NCBI RefSeq assembly: GCF_002286985.1
Contig: NZ_NSKC01000004.1
Span: forward strand, 124,001-188,000
Length of the DNA: 64,000 nucleotides
Source of the DNA: Halorubrum salipaludis
GTDB taxonomy: Archaea; Halobacteriota; Halobacteria; Halobacteriales; Haloferacaceae
Reading direction: 5' to 3'
In this document: piece after piece, positions 1 to 8,063 of the stretch
How the letters are laid out: each line of letters starts with the position of its first letter
How positions within the stretch are numbered: position 1 is the first letter of the stretch
Notes under the pieces: model-generated
What the model was told of the DNA's origin: nothing
What the model saw: only the letters and a program-made list of their open reading frames with translations
Database searches by the model: none
Translations under genes and position numbers: made by a program

Positions 1-1289
1 CCGGCGACCGGATCGAGCTCAGGCGAAACGGGACGGCGGTCGCCGCGGTCGAGTACGACCGCGCGCCCGAGGGGCACCGCTGGCGCGCGGACTGGGGCGA
101 GTGGCGGCCACGCGGCCACGAGCCGCAGGCGGCGATGCGAACCGCGAACGCGACCGTGAGGCCGTTCGTGTTGCCGGACAGCCCGGACGTTCCCGTCGAG
201 CCGCTCCGCGCGGCCGACGACCGGCTGCTGCTCGCCGGCTACACGCTCGAGTCGGAGCGCGTCGCCGACCTGCTGGTCGCGGCCGCCGACCGCGGCGTCG
301 AGGTGCGGGTCCTCGTCGAGGGGTCGCCGGTCGGCGGCTTCTCCGCGCGGAGCGCGCGGCTCCTCGACCGGATCGCGGCCGCCGGGGTCGAGGTCCGGGT
401 GCTCGACGCCGACCCCGAACGGTTCCGCTTCCACCACGCGAAGTACGCGGTGGCCGACGACCGCGCGGTCGTCCTCACGGAGAACTGGAAGGCGTCCGGG
501 ACGGGCGGGCGGACCAACCGCGGCTGGGGCGTCGTCACCGGCGAGTCCGGGTCGTCGGACGGCGGCGAGGCGACCGGCGGCGATGTCGACGACGAGACGG
601 CCGCAGACGACCTCGCCGCCCTCTTCCGAGAGGACGCGACGGCACCCGACGCCCGGACGTGGTCGTCGTTCCGGAGCGACACCGAGTTCCACGGCTCCGG
701 GACGGCGAACGCGTCGTATCCGACGCGGTTCGAACCGCCGAGCGCGACGGGGGCGGACGTCCAGCTCCTGACGGCGCCGGGGAACGCCGCCGACCGCCTG
801 GTCGCGCGGATCGACGCCGCCGACGACCGCGTGCTGGCCGTGGTCCCGCGGACCGGCGGGCCGGACGATCGGATCGTTCGCGCGCTCCGACGAGCGGCCG
901 ACCGCGGCGTCGACGTGCACCTCCTGGTGTCCGGCGCGTGGTACGACCGAGAGACGAACCGCGCGCTCAGAGCGGCGCTGGCCGACGAGCCGATCGAGGT
1001 GGCGATCGCCGAGCCGAGGGGCCGGTTCGGGAAGGTCCACGCGAAGGGGCTCGTCGTCGACGACACCGCCGTGGTCGGCAGCCTCAACTGGAACGAGGGC
1101 GCGGCGACGGAGAACAGGGAGGTGTTGCTCGCGGTCGAAGACGAGTCGGTCGCGGACTTCTACGCCCGCGCGTACGCCGCCGACTGGCGCGGCGGCGGCG
1201 TCCATCTGCCGGTTGGACTACTCGGCGGGGTAGGGCTCGCATTCGCGGGGGCCGGCGCCGTCGCGAGACGCGAGGTGGCGTTCGCGTGA
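1..1289 (+). CDS. Phospholipase D-like protein with N-terminal lamin-tail fragment (5' partial)
   Basis: The reading frame is open from the first bases (codons in register with position 3), so the gene begins upstream of the window. The first ~40 visible residues (GDRIEL..., ...HRWRADWGEW) resemble the end of a lamin-tail domain. Two PLD half-sites follow: HAKYAVADD with a downstream ENW, and HAKGLVVDD with GSLNWNEG. Each is an HxK motif followed by the N of the HKD signature, as in cardiolipin synthase/PLD enzymes. A hydrophobic segment near the C-terminus (around GVHLPVGLLGGVGLAFAGAG) ends in a short charged tail, so the protein is probably membrane-anchored with its catalytic part outside. 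Lamin-tail plus PLD suggests a secreted phosphodiesterase or nuclease; the substrate is unknown. Confidence 0.85.
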   Translation, partial: GDRIELRRNGTAVAAVEYDRAPEGHRWRADWGEWRPRGHEPQAAMRTANATVRPFVLPDSPDVPVEPLRAADDRLLLAGYTLESERVADLLVAAADRGVEVRVLVEGSPVGGFSARSARLLDRIAAAGVEVRVLDADPERFRFHHAKYAVADDRAVVLTENWKASGTGGRTNRGWGVVTGESGSSDGGEATGGDVDDETAADDLAALFREDATAPDARTWSSFRSDTEFHGSGTANASYPTRFEPPSATGADVQLLTAPGNAADRLVARIDAADDRVLAVVPRTGGPDDRIVRALRRAADRGVDVHLLVSGAWYDRETNRALRAALADEPIEVAIAEPRGRFGKVHAKGLVVDDTAVVGSLNWNEGAATENREVLLAVEDESVADFYARAYAADWRGGGVHLPVGLLGGVGLAFAGAGAVARREVAFA

Positions 1290-1320
1290 GGCGTGGTCGC
1301 GAGACGCCGGCGGACCCGCG

Positions 1321-3267
1321 TCAGTCGTCGATCACGGCCGTCGACGAGAGCGCCTCGTCGATCTCCGCGCCGGCCATCTTCTCGACGAGCGCCTCGATGA
1401 CCTCGCTCCGCCGGCCCTTCACGAACTTGATCGAGCCGACGACGAGGTGACCGCCCCCGGAGACGCCCGCCTCGGGGAGCTCCTCGTTCAGCTCGGTCAC
1501 CATGTTCGGGATGTCGAGGCGGACCCCGTCGGACCGGAGCACGCAGAAGTCGGGACCGTAGCCGATCGTGATGACCGGATCGCCGGTCTCCTTGACGCGG
1601 GTGTCGTGGAGCTCGCCGGTCGTCTTCCCGGGCGCGGGGTAGGTGAACCGGTGGGCGTACTCGTCCAAGTCGATGCGGTAGAGGTGCGCGCCGGAGGCGA
1701 GCCGCTCGTGGTCGACGTGGTCGTCGACCGCGTCGAGCTGGCGTTGCACGTCGCGGTCCGCCCGCTCGGAGAGGAACTCGACGAGCTCCTCGTGGCGCTC
1801 CTCGTCCTCGCAGCCCACGTTGAGGGCGTCGTTGACGAGCGTCTTCCCCTCGGAGTAGCGCAGCCAGTGGGCGGCGTAGTCGAGCGCCTCGCCGATGTCG
1901 AGCAGGTCCGACTCGTCGTAGCCGGCGTCTTCGGCGAGAGCGATGTAGTCGTCCATCGCCTCCGCCTTCGAGCGGTCGGAGAGCCCGGCGACGGCCGGGA
2001 CGTGCTCCAGCTCCTCGGTGATCGACGGGTCGATCAGGCGGGCGAGCTCGACGCACATCATCCCCGTCGTGACCCGGTAGTCCTCGTCGTGGAGGTAGGG
2101 GTTGACGTGGGCGTCAAGCAGGGGCTCGACCGCCTCGGGGTCGGGGTGGTGGTGGTCGACGGCCGCGATGGGGATGTCGTAGTGCGCAAGGTTCTCGTAG
2201 GCGGGCACGTCCTCCTCGGTCGACCCGTTGTCGAGCATCAGCAGGAAGGGGAGCTTCTGCCCGTGGCGGGCGCGGCCCTCCAACGCGAAGTTGAGGTCGC
2301 GGGTCACGTCCTCCATCTCGTAGTACGGCGCCTTGCTCGGGAGCCGCTTGAACAGGTGGCGGGCCGCGTCCGGGTCCTCGTGCACGTCGCGGACGAAGTT
2401 CTCCAAGGCGAGCTGGACGGGGATCGCGGCGCACATCCCGTCGCCGTCGGCGTGGTGCCGGACGCGGATCGGGCGGCCGGCGAGCACGGTGCGACGGAGC
2501 AGCCGGGCGAGCTCGCGGAGGTCATCGTGGATCGGCTCGAACGCCTCCCACTCGACGAGGGGGTCGACGTCGGCGGGCGCGGCGCGCTCGTCGAGGGCCG
2601 CCTCGAACCGCTCGCGGGCCTCGGTCGCCCGCTCCTCGGGGAGCCGCTTCAGCGAGTCGACCTCCAGCTGGAGGGCGTTCTCGCGGGTCTCGATCGTCCC
2701 GCTGACGTGGACCATGTCGCCGACCTCGACCTCGGGGTACGCGCGGACGCCGGCCTCCTCGAAGGCGGCACAGGAGACGACGCCGGAGGCGTCCGCGACG
2801 GCGAAGATCGTCGGGCCGCCCGTCTGTTTCGCCTGCACGATCTCCCCCTCGACCGTGACCTCGTCGCCGGGCGCGAGCCCGCGGACCCGGGAGACGGTCG
2901 GCTCGTGGGCGACCGTCTCCGTGCGGTAGTCGTCGAGGTCCTCGTCGTCGAACGCCACGTCGCCGTTCTCCTTCACCTCGGTCAGCCGGACGACCAGCCG
3001 GTCGCCGACGGCGTAGGTGCCGTCGAGGTTCGACTCGTGGACGAGCCCAGAGAGGGCGTCCGAGACGTCGACGAAGATCCCGTAGTCGACGACGCCGTTG
3101 ACCTCGGCGTGGTACAGCGCGTCGACCTCGGCGTCTTCGAGGGTGCAGTCCGGTGCCAGATCGTAGACGGTCGGCCGGTCGTCGGCCGCCCCCTCCGCCG
3201 CGTCGGCGTCGAGTTCGGGGCTCGAATCGCCCCGCGTGCCGGAATCCCCGGCGGTGTTCTCGCTCAT
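1321..3267 (-). CDS. DHH-family phosphoesterase with S1 and OB domains (RecJ-like)
   Basis: A 648-residue protein. After an acidic N-terminus there is an S1-like RNA-binding fold (about residues 40-107, [18 protein letters not shown]), an OB-fold nucleic-acid-binding domain (about 120-210), then a DHH phosphoesterase core with HHADGDGM (271-278), [11 protein letters not shown] and [11 protein letters not shown]-terminal DHHA1-type segment contains [11 protein letters not shown]. This matches the haloarchaeal RecJ/GAN-like family, whose members are Mn-dependent single-strand nucleases in replication, repair or RNA turnover. The S1 domain makes an RNA substrate plausible. The start is an ATG about 25 bp downstream of a TATA-like GCTTAAC (3292-3298, minus strand), so the transcript is probably leaderless. 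It is divergent from the JAMM gene. Confidence 0.88.
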   Translation of the reverse strand: MSENTAGDSGTRGDSSPELDADAAEGAADDRPTVYDLAPDCTLEDAEVDALYHAEVNGVVDYGIFVDVSDALSGLVHESNLDGTYAVGDRLVVRLTEVKENGDVAFDDEDLDDYRTETVAHEPTVSRVRGLAPGDEVTVEGEIVQAKQTGGPTIFAVADASGVVSCAAFEEAGVRAYPEVEVGDMVHVSGTIETRENALQLEVDSLKRLPEERATEARERFEAALDERAAPADVDPLVEWEAFEPIHDDLRELARLLRRTVLAGRPIRVRHHADGDGMCAAIPVQLALENFVRDVHEDPDAARHLFKRLPSKAPYYEMEDVTRDLNFALEGRARHGQKLPFLLMLDNGSTEEDVPAYENLAHYDIPIAAVDHHHPDPEAVEPLLDAHVNPYLHDEDYRVTTGMMCVELARLIDPSITEELEHVPAVAGLSDRSKAEAMDDYIALAEDAGYDESDLLDIGEALDYAAHWLRYSEGKTLVNDALNVGCEDEERHEELVEFLSERADRDVQRQLDAVDDHVDHERLASGAHLYRIDLDEYAHRFTYPAPGKTTGELHDTRVKETGDPVITIGYGPDFCVLRSDGVRLDIPNMVTELNEELPEAGVSGGGHLVVGSIKFVKGRRSEVIEALVEKMAGAEIDEALSSTAVIDD

Positions 3268-3416
3268 GGACGCTCATCGGGAACGGGCGGTGTTAAGCCT
3301 GTTCTCTCGCGTCTCGGCCGCGTCAGGCATCGGAGTTCGGCCGCGATCCCGGCGGATCGTCGACCGCCGCCCCGCGGTCCGGAATCCATATGGGGCGACG
3401 GACCCTCCCGTCGCGT

Positions 3417-3938
3417 ATGCGACTGTTCCGCTCGGACGAGCTCCTCGGGATCGCCCGGGAGACCATGGAGTTCGTCCTCGAGGCGAGCGAGGAGAGCCAC
3501 CCCGACGAGTACATGGGGTTCCTCCGCGCGGACGACGCCCGGAAGCTCGACCTCGACCGGGACGGACAGGTGATCACCGACGTGCTCGTCATCCCGGGCA
3601 CGGAGTCGAACCCGACGAGCGCGAGCGTCCGCACCCACATGAAGCCGAACGACATGCGCGCGGTCGGCTCGGTCCACTCCCACCCGAACGGCGCGCTCCG
3701 CCCGAGCGACGCCGACCTCGCGACGTTCGGACAGGGACGCGTTCACATCATCGTCGGCGCGCCGTACGGGTGGGGCGACTGGAAGGCGTTCGACAACGAG
3801 GGGAGACAGACGACCCTCGACGTGCTCGACGTGGAGGTCCCCGACGAGCACTTCTTCGATTTCACGCAGGAGGACATCGACCGCGAGCTCGGCGAGGAGC
3901 GACGCGACGGCGGGGGCTTCCTCTCGTGGTTCCGATGA
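3417..3938 (+). CDS. JAMM/MPN+ metalloprotease (desampylase-like)
   Basis: A 173-residue MPN+ domain protein. The zinc and catalytic signature is complete: Glu31 in DEYMGFL and H87-S-H89-P...S97-x-x-D100 in the stretch [15 protein letters not shown]. The family includes the archaeal HvJAMM enzymes, which remove ubiquitin-like SAMP proteins from targets. I chose ATG 3417 rather than the in-frame ATG at 3390 because a TATA-like CATATG lies near 3387-3392, about 27 bp upstream, as for a leaderless message. The stop codon overlaps the ribL start (ATGA), so the two are co-transcribed and probably translationally coupled. Protease activity is inferred from the intact motif; the exact paralogue is not assigned. 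Confidence 0.88.
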   Translation: MRLFRSDELLGIARETMEFVLEASEESHPDEYMGFLRADDARKLDLDRDGQVITDVLVIPGTESNPTSASVRTHMKPNDMRAVGSVHSHPNGALRPSDADLATFGQGRVHIIVGAPYGWGDWKAFDNEGRQTTLDVLDVEVPDEHFFDFTQEDIDRELGEERRDGGGFLSWFR

Positions 3939-4384
3939 CGCGGGTCGTCGCGCAGGGGACCTTCGACCTGCTCCACCCCGGCCACGTCCACTACCTGGAG
4001 GACGCGGCGACGTACGGCGACGAGCTCCACGCCATCGTCGCCCGCCGCGCCAACGTCACCCACAAGCCGGCGCCGATCCTCTGTGCCGAGCAGCGCCGCG
4101 ACATGGTCGCCGCGCTCGACGCGGTCGACGAGGCGCACCTCGGGCACCCCGAGGACGTGTTCGTCCCCATCGAACGCCTCGACCCCGACGTGATCGTGTT
4201 GGGGTTCGACCAGCACCACGACGAGGCCGACATCGCCGACGCGCTCGCCCAACGCGGCATCGACTGCCGGGTCGAACGCGCCTCGGCCCGGGACCCGCGG
4301 TACGAGGACGAACTGCTCTCCAGCGGCGACATCGTCGATCGGGTTCTCCGGGAGCGCGGCGGTGCGGGCTCCGACGGGACGTGA
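3935..4384 (+). CDS. ribL: FAD synthetase / cytidylyltransferase-family nucleotidyltransferase RibL
   Basis: A 149-residue adenylyltransferase-fold protein. The N-terminal [15 protein letters not shown] carries the HxGH nucleotidyl-transfer motif (His14, His17), and the C-terminal [14 protein letters not shown] sits where the ISST-like motif is expected. Archaeal RibL enzymes transfer AMP to FMN to make FAD. Related glycerol-phosphate cytidylyltransferases share the fold, but the length and the haloarchaeal context fit RibL. The start overlaps the JAMM gene by 4 nt, so a two-gene operon is likely. Confidence 0.88.
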   Translation: MTRVVAQGTFDLLHPGHVHYLEDAATYGDELHAIVARRANVTHKPAPILCAEQRRDMVAALDAVDEAHLGHPEDVFVPIERLDPDVIVLGFDQHHDEADIADALAQRGIDCRVERASARDPRYEDELLSSGDIVDRVLRERGGAGSDGT

Positions 4385-4482
4385 CGACGGCGCGGACTCG
4401 GACAAGACGTGACGACGGCGCGGGTCCCGGGGCGACTGCAGCCGTGTGACCGTCGCGTGGCTCCGATTCGACGAAGCGCGGG

Positions 4483-4490
4483 ACATATAT
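4483..4490 (+). promoter_or_regulatory. TATA box of the ctaA-ctaB fusion gene
   Basis: ACATATAT is centred about 27 bp upstream of GTG 4514. That spacing implies a leaderless transcript and is the main reason to begin the fusion protein at this GTG rather than at the in-frame upstream ATG (4409). Confidence 0.65.
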
Positions 4491-4513
4491 GGACCGGCGC
4501 CCAACTTCCGCCA

Positions 4514-5917
4514 GTGACAGTCCCCGACAGATTCCCCGCGGTGCTGGCCGCAACGGCGATGGGCGTCTACCTCCTCGTCGTCGTCGGTGCCACGACCTCG
4601 CTCACCGAGGCGGCCGCCGCCTGCGGGGGGTGGCCGGCCTGCGGGACCGGCGCCCAGCTCCCCGCGGAGACCGCCGGCTGGATCGCGCTCGGCCACCGCC
4701 TGATCGCCGTCGCCGTCGGGGTCCTCGTCGCCCTCTCCGCCGCCCTCGCGTGGCTCGACGGCGCGAGCCGACGGATCCGGGCCGCGCTCACCCTCGCGCT
4801 GATCGTGTACCCCGCCCAGGCCGGCGTGGGCGCGCTCGTCGCCGTCGGCGGGCTCCCGGCCGCGCTCGGCTCCGTCCACCTCCTCCTCGGTGTGGCCATC
4901 TTCGCGGCCGTGCTGGCCGGACTCGCGTGGTGGCTGGAGGCCGAGACGGGCGACCCGGACGACGCGCCCGCCGACTTCGAGCCGGGGACCGACGACCTCC
5001 CGCCGGTCGAGGAGGCACCGGAGGCCGACGTGCCGACCGCCGCGGTCCCGCGGCTGAAGGCGACCGCGGCGGCGTACTTCCGGCTGATGAAGCCGCGGCT
5101 GATGTGGCTGCTCTGTCTGGTCGCCGCCGCCGCGATGGCGCTGGCCGGCGGGGCTGGGTTCACCCCCCGCGTCGTGACGGCGACCCTCGTCGGCGGCGCG
5201 CTCTCGATCGGCGCCTCCGGCACGTTCAACCACGTGTTCGAACGCGACGTAGACAAGCGGATGCAGCGCACGAACGACCGCCCGCTGGCGACCGACCTCG
5301 TGCCGGTGCCCCACGCGCTCGCGTTCGGGGGGCTTCTCACGGTCGTCTCGCTCGCCCTGTTCTGGACGGTGAACCCGTTGACGGCGGCGCTCGGGCTGCT
5401 CGCGATCGCCTTTTACAGCGTCGTGTACACCCTCGTTCTGAAGCCGAACACGGTGCAGAACACCGTGATCGGCGGGGCCGCCGGCGCGCTCCCAGCCCTC
5501 ATCGGCTGGGCCGCGGTGACCGGCGAGATCGGGGGCGGCGGACTGCTGCTCGCCGCGATCATCTTCCTGTGGACGCCCGCGCACTTCTACAACCTCGCGT
5601 TGGCCTACAAGGACGACTACGAGCGCGGCGGCTTCCCGATGATGCCCGTGGTGCGCGGCGAGACGACGACCCGCCGGCACATCGTCTGGTACCTCGGCGC
5701 GACGCTCGTCGCGGCGGTCGCGCTCGCGGCGGTCGCCGAGCCGCTGGGGGCGCTCTACGCCGCCGTGGGCGTCGCCGTCGGCGCGCTGTTCCTCTGGACC
5801 GTCGTCCGGCTCCACTACGAACAGACCGAGTCGGCGGCGTTCCGCGCGTTCCACGCGTCGAACGCCTACCTCGGCCTCCTACTCTTTGCCGTCGTCTTCG
5901 ACGCGCTCGTGGTCTGA
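4514..5917 (+). CDS. ctaB: Heme A synthase-like (CtaA half) fused to protoheme IX prenyltransferase (CtaB)
   Basis: About 467 residues from GTG 4514. The first ~150 residues hold four membrane helices with COX15/CtaA-type features: GWPACGTG, the conserved His in LGHRLIAVAV, and a second His in GSVHLLLGVA. This resembles the half-size archaeal CtaA. An acidic linker (about residues 155-185) follows, then a UbiA-family CtaB domain with NHVFERDVDKRMQRTNDRP (the N-x-x-x-D-x-x-x-D prenyl-diphosphate site) and the second Asp-rich loop YKDDYERGGF. One polypeptide may therefore turn heme B into heme O and then heme A for the terminal oxidase encoded about 5 kb downstream. The CtaB assignment is firm; CtaA activity of the N-terminal half is inferred. 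Confidence 0.9.
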   Translation: MTVPDRFPAVLAATAMGVYLLVVVGATTSLTEAAAACGGWPACGTGAQLPAETAGWIALGHRLIAVAVGVLVALSAALAWLDGASRRIRAALTLALIVYPAQAGVGALVAVGGLPAALGSVHLLLGVAIFAAVLAGLAWWLEAETGDPDDAPADFEPGTDDLPPVEEAPEADVPTAAVPRLKATAAAYFRLMKPRLMWLLCLVAAAAMALAGGAGFTPRVVTATLVGGALSIGASGTFNHVFERDVDKRMQRTNDRPLATDLVPVPHALAFGGLLTVVSLALFWTVNPLTAALGLLAIAFYSVVYTLVLKPNTVQNTVIGGAAGALPALIGWAAVTGEIGGGGLLLAAIIFLWTPAHFYNLALAYKDDYERGGFPMMPVVRGETTTRRHIVWYLGATLVAAVALAAVAEPLGALYAAVGVAVGALFLWTVVRLHYEQTESAAFRAFHASNAYLGLLLFAVVFDALVV

Positions 5918-5970
5918 GCGGCGGTTCGGAGACCCGTCGACGGTATCGGCGATGATAGCCGGGCCGACGC

Positions 5971-5980
5971 GGTTTATATG
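5971..5980 (+). promoter_or_regulatory. TATA box of the histidine kinase gene
   Basis: GGTTTATATG lies about 30 bp upstream of ATG 6008, in a short intergenic gap after the ctaAB gene, and supports that start codon. Confidence 0.6.
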
Positions 5981-6007
5981 CCTTCGCGGGGAAGGTGGCG
6001 TAATTGA

Positions 6008-7096
6008 ATGGCCGACACGTCGAGCACAGCCGTACGCTCGCTGTGGCCCGTCTGGGGGCTCAGCGTCGTGCTCCTCCTCTCACACGTCGCCGAGGCCGCG
6101 GTCATCGCGGCTGGGCTCGTTTCCCTCCCCGGCGGCTACTGGGTGGGATTCCTCTCCTCGATAGCGGTCGTGCTCGGCGTCGGGTACGTGATCTACTGGG
6201 CCCCGAGGTCGGAGCTCTCCTCGCCGCGGTATCGACGGATAAACCGCTGGTGGGTCGCGGGCGCGGCGGGCTTTCTCCTCGTCAACGCGGGCTTCATGGC
6301 AACGCTGCCGACGGAATCCGCGTTTCAGGTGTTCGGCTGGATTCGCTGGGCGGTCGGCTTCGGCGGCGGTATCGGGCTGCTCATCGGGCTGTTCGAGGCG
6401 AGAGCGATCGAGCGCGAGGTCGCGGCGGAGCGGAGCCGGATCCGGCAGGCCGAGCTCCGCAACGAGCGCGACCGGCTCGAGGAGTTCGCGAGCGTCGTGT
6501 CACACGACCTCCGGAATCCGCTCAACGTCGTCCGCGGTCGGTTCGACCTCGCGTACCGGGCGCACCCGGACGACGAGCACTTGGCCGAGATCGAGCCCGC
6601 GCTCGATCGGATGGACGAGATCATCGAGGAGACGCTGACGCTCGCCCGCGAGGGGAAGGTCGTCGACGACGTCGACGACGTCGGGCTCGCCGAGTGCGCG
6701 CGGGAGTGCTGGTCGCGCGTGGACGCGGCGGACGCGACGCTCCGCGTGGACGGATCGATGACCCTGCGGGCCGACCGCGACCGGCTGTCGCACGTCTTCG
6801 AGAACCTCTTTCGGAACAGCGTCGAACACGGCGGCAGCGACGTGACCGTTCGGGTGGGCGCGCTCGACGGCGCGGACGGCTTTTACGTCGAGGACGACGG
6901 CGTCGGCATCCCCGAAGAGCACGTCGACCGGGTTCGCGAGACCGGGTTCACGTCGTCGCCCGACGGAACGGGATTCGGACTCGCGATCGTGGACCGGATC
7001 GTAAAGGCACACGACTGGGAGCTGCGGATCGGCGGCGGGGGCGAGGACGGTACGCGGTTCGAGATCACCGGGGTCGACCGGCGATCGGAGGGATGA
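6008..7096 (+). CDS. Membrane-bound sensor histidine kinase
   Basis: A 362-residue protein. Four hydrophobic helices lie at about 12-34, 43-63, 80-100 and 111-130, then a charged linker likely to be coiled. The HisKA H-box is VVSHDLRNPLNVV (His166), and the HATPase has an N box (NLFRNSVEHGG), G1 (VEDDGVGIPEE), F (GFTSS) and G2 (GTGFGLAIVDRIV). It lacks PAS or GAF domains, so the membrane part itself is probably the sensor. No response regulator is adjacent, and the signal is unknown. Its place between heme and oxidase genes could hint at respiratory sensing, but this is only context. Confidence 0.9.
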   Translation: MADTSSTAVRSLWPVWGLSVVLLLSHVAEAAVIAAGLVSLPGGYWVGFLSSIAVVLGVGYVIYWAPRSELSSPRYRRINRWWVAGAAGFLLVNAGFMATLPTESAFQVFGWIRWAVGFGGGIGLLIGLFEARAIEREVAAERSRIRQAELRNERDRLEEFASVVSHDLRNPLNVVRGRFDLAYRAHPDDEHLAEIEPALDRMDEIIEETLTLAREGKVVDDVDDVGLAECARECWSRVDAADATLRVDGSMTLRADRDRLSHVFENLFRNSVEHGGSDVTVRVGALDGADGFYVEDDGVGIPEEHVDRVRETGFTSSPDGTGFGLAIVDRIVKAHDWELRIGGGGEDGTRFEITGVDRRSEG

Positions 7097-7146
7097 CGAC
7101 CGAGACGCGGTGTGTTTTTAGTTCGTTCGGCGCGAAGCGGGGACGT

Positions 7147-7389
7147 ATGACACGCATCGAAGTCGAGTACTGCGTCCCGTGCGGCATGTTGAATCGCGCC
7201 CAAGACGTCTCGGAGGCGATCCTCAAGCAGTTCGGCGAGGAGATCGACGAGGTGGCGTTGGTGACCGGCGACGACGGCGTGTTCGTCGTGCGCGCGGACG
7301 GCGAGGTCGTCTTCGACAAGACGGAAGACGAGTACGACGTGGACGCCATCGTGCGCGCGGTCAAACCGCACGTCAGCGCGGCCGCGTAG
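7147..7389 (+). CDS. Small Rdx/SelT-SelW-SelH family thioredoxin-fold protein
   Basis: An 80-residue protein beginning MTRIEVEYCVPCGMLNRA. The CxxC near the N-terminus (Cys9, Cys12) followed by an alpha/beta pattern is typical of the Rdx family, the cysteine version of selenoprotein W. A role in redox handling of thiols is expected, but the partner is not known. A T-rich box (GTTTTTAG, near 7109-7116) about 35 bp upstream may be the promoter. The gene stands alone between the kinase and a membrane-protein gene on the same strand. Confidence 0.78.
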   Translation: MTRIEVEYCVPCGMLNRAQDVSEAILKQFGEEIDEVALVTGDDGVFVVRADGEVVFDKTEDEYDVDAIVRAVKPHVSAAA

Positions 7390-7481
7390 ACGCTCTACGT
7401 CCGCGCGATCGGGAGACGCCGGCCGGGACGCGCGACGCCGGCCGGGACACGTTTATTACGGCACGCTAACAATTCGCATCG

Positions 7482-8048
7482 ATGACGGATCGATCGGTCG
7501 GCGGTCCGGACGACGACGGGAGGCGCGCCGCCGAATCCGCGGACGGCGGGACCGAAGACCGGGATGCCGAAGACCGGGCGCCGACCGAGCGCGAGTGGAC
7601 GCGCCGCGTGTGGTACCGGTCGCGGGTCGGGCTCGCCGTGATCGGGGTGGACCTGCTCTTGACGGTCCTCCTCGTGGCCGGCACGGTCGTCGCGTACGAG
7701 GTCCCGTTCGCGGAGCTGAACCGGATCGCCGACGGCGTCGTTCCGTCGTACGTGTACGCGTTCAGCCTGTTCGGCGCGCTGGGGTTCGTCTTCACGGCGC
7801 TGATCGACGAGTTCGACAGCTCGGCGGGCGACCTGCTCCGGTACAACTTCCGGCTGCCCGCCGCCCTGCCGCTCGGCGTCGGCATCTACCTGCTGTCGGG
7901 AGTCATCCTCGGGGAGGGAACGTCCGACTTCCCGCTCGTCGCCGGGACGGTCTTCCTCGCGGGGCTGTACGTCAACCTCGCGTACAAGCGGCTGGGGGCG
8001 CTGGCGCGGCGGCTGCTCCCGGGGCGACGCGAGGAGGCCGACGCGTGA
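7482..8048 (+). CDS. Conserved haloarchaeal four-helix membrane protein, unknown function
   Basis: A 188-residue protein with a ~45-residue disordered, acidic N-terminus and then four hydrophobic segments (about 50-72, 85-108, 125-145, 152-168) and a basic tail (KRLGALARRLLPGRR). No catalytic motif is visible. A TATA-like TTTATTA near 7452-7458 lies about 28 bp upstream of the ATG. It is convergent with the copper ATPase gene and only 15 bp from its stop. Confidence 0.7.
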   Translation: MTDRSVGGPDDDGRRAAESADGGTEDRDAEDRAPTEREWTRRVWYRSRVGLAVIGVDLLLTVLLVAGTVVAYEVPFAELNRIADGVVPSYVYAFSLFGALGFVFTALIDEFDSSAGDLLRYNFRLPAALPLGVGIYLLSGVILGEGTSDFPLVAGTVFLAGLYVNLAYKRLGALARRLLPGRREEADA

Positions 8049-8063
8049 CGGCCACGCGCGACG

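Noticed and set aside
1447-3573. Long plus-strand open frame antisense to the DHH nuclease gene
   Set aside because: High-GC shadow frame: Val/Arg/Asp repeats, no domain, and fully antisense to a gene with clear motifs.
3743-5854. 703-codon minus-strand open frame
   Set aside because: Antisense to the JAMM, ribL and ctaAB genes; its translation is Arg/Gly/Glu-rich without any recognisable fold.
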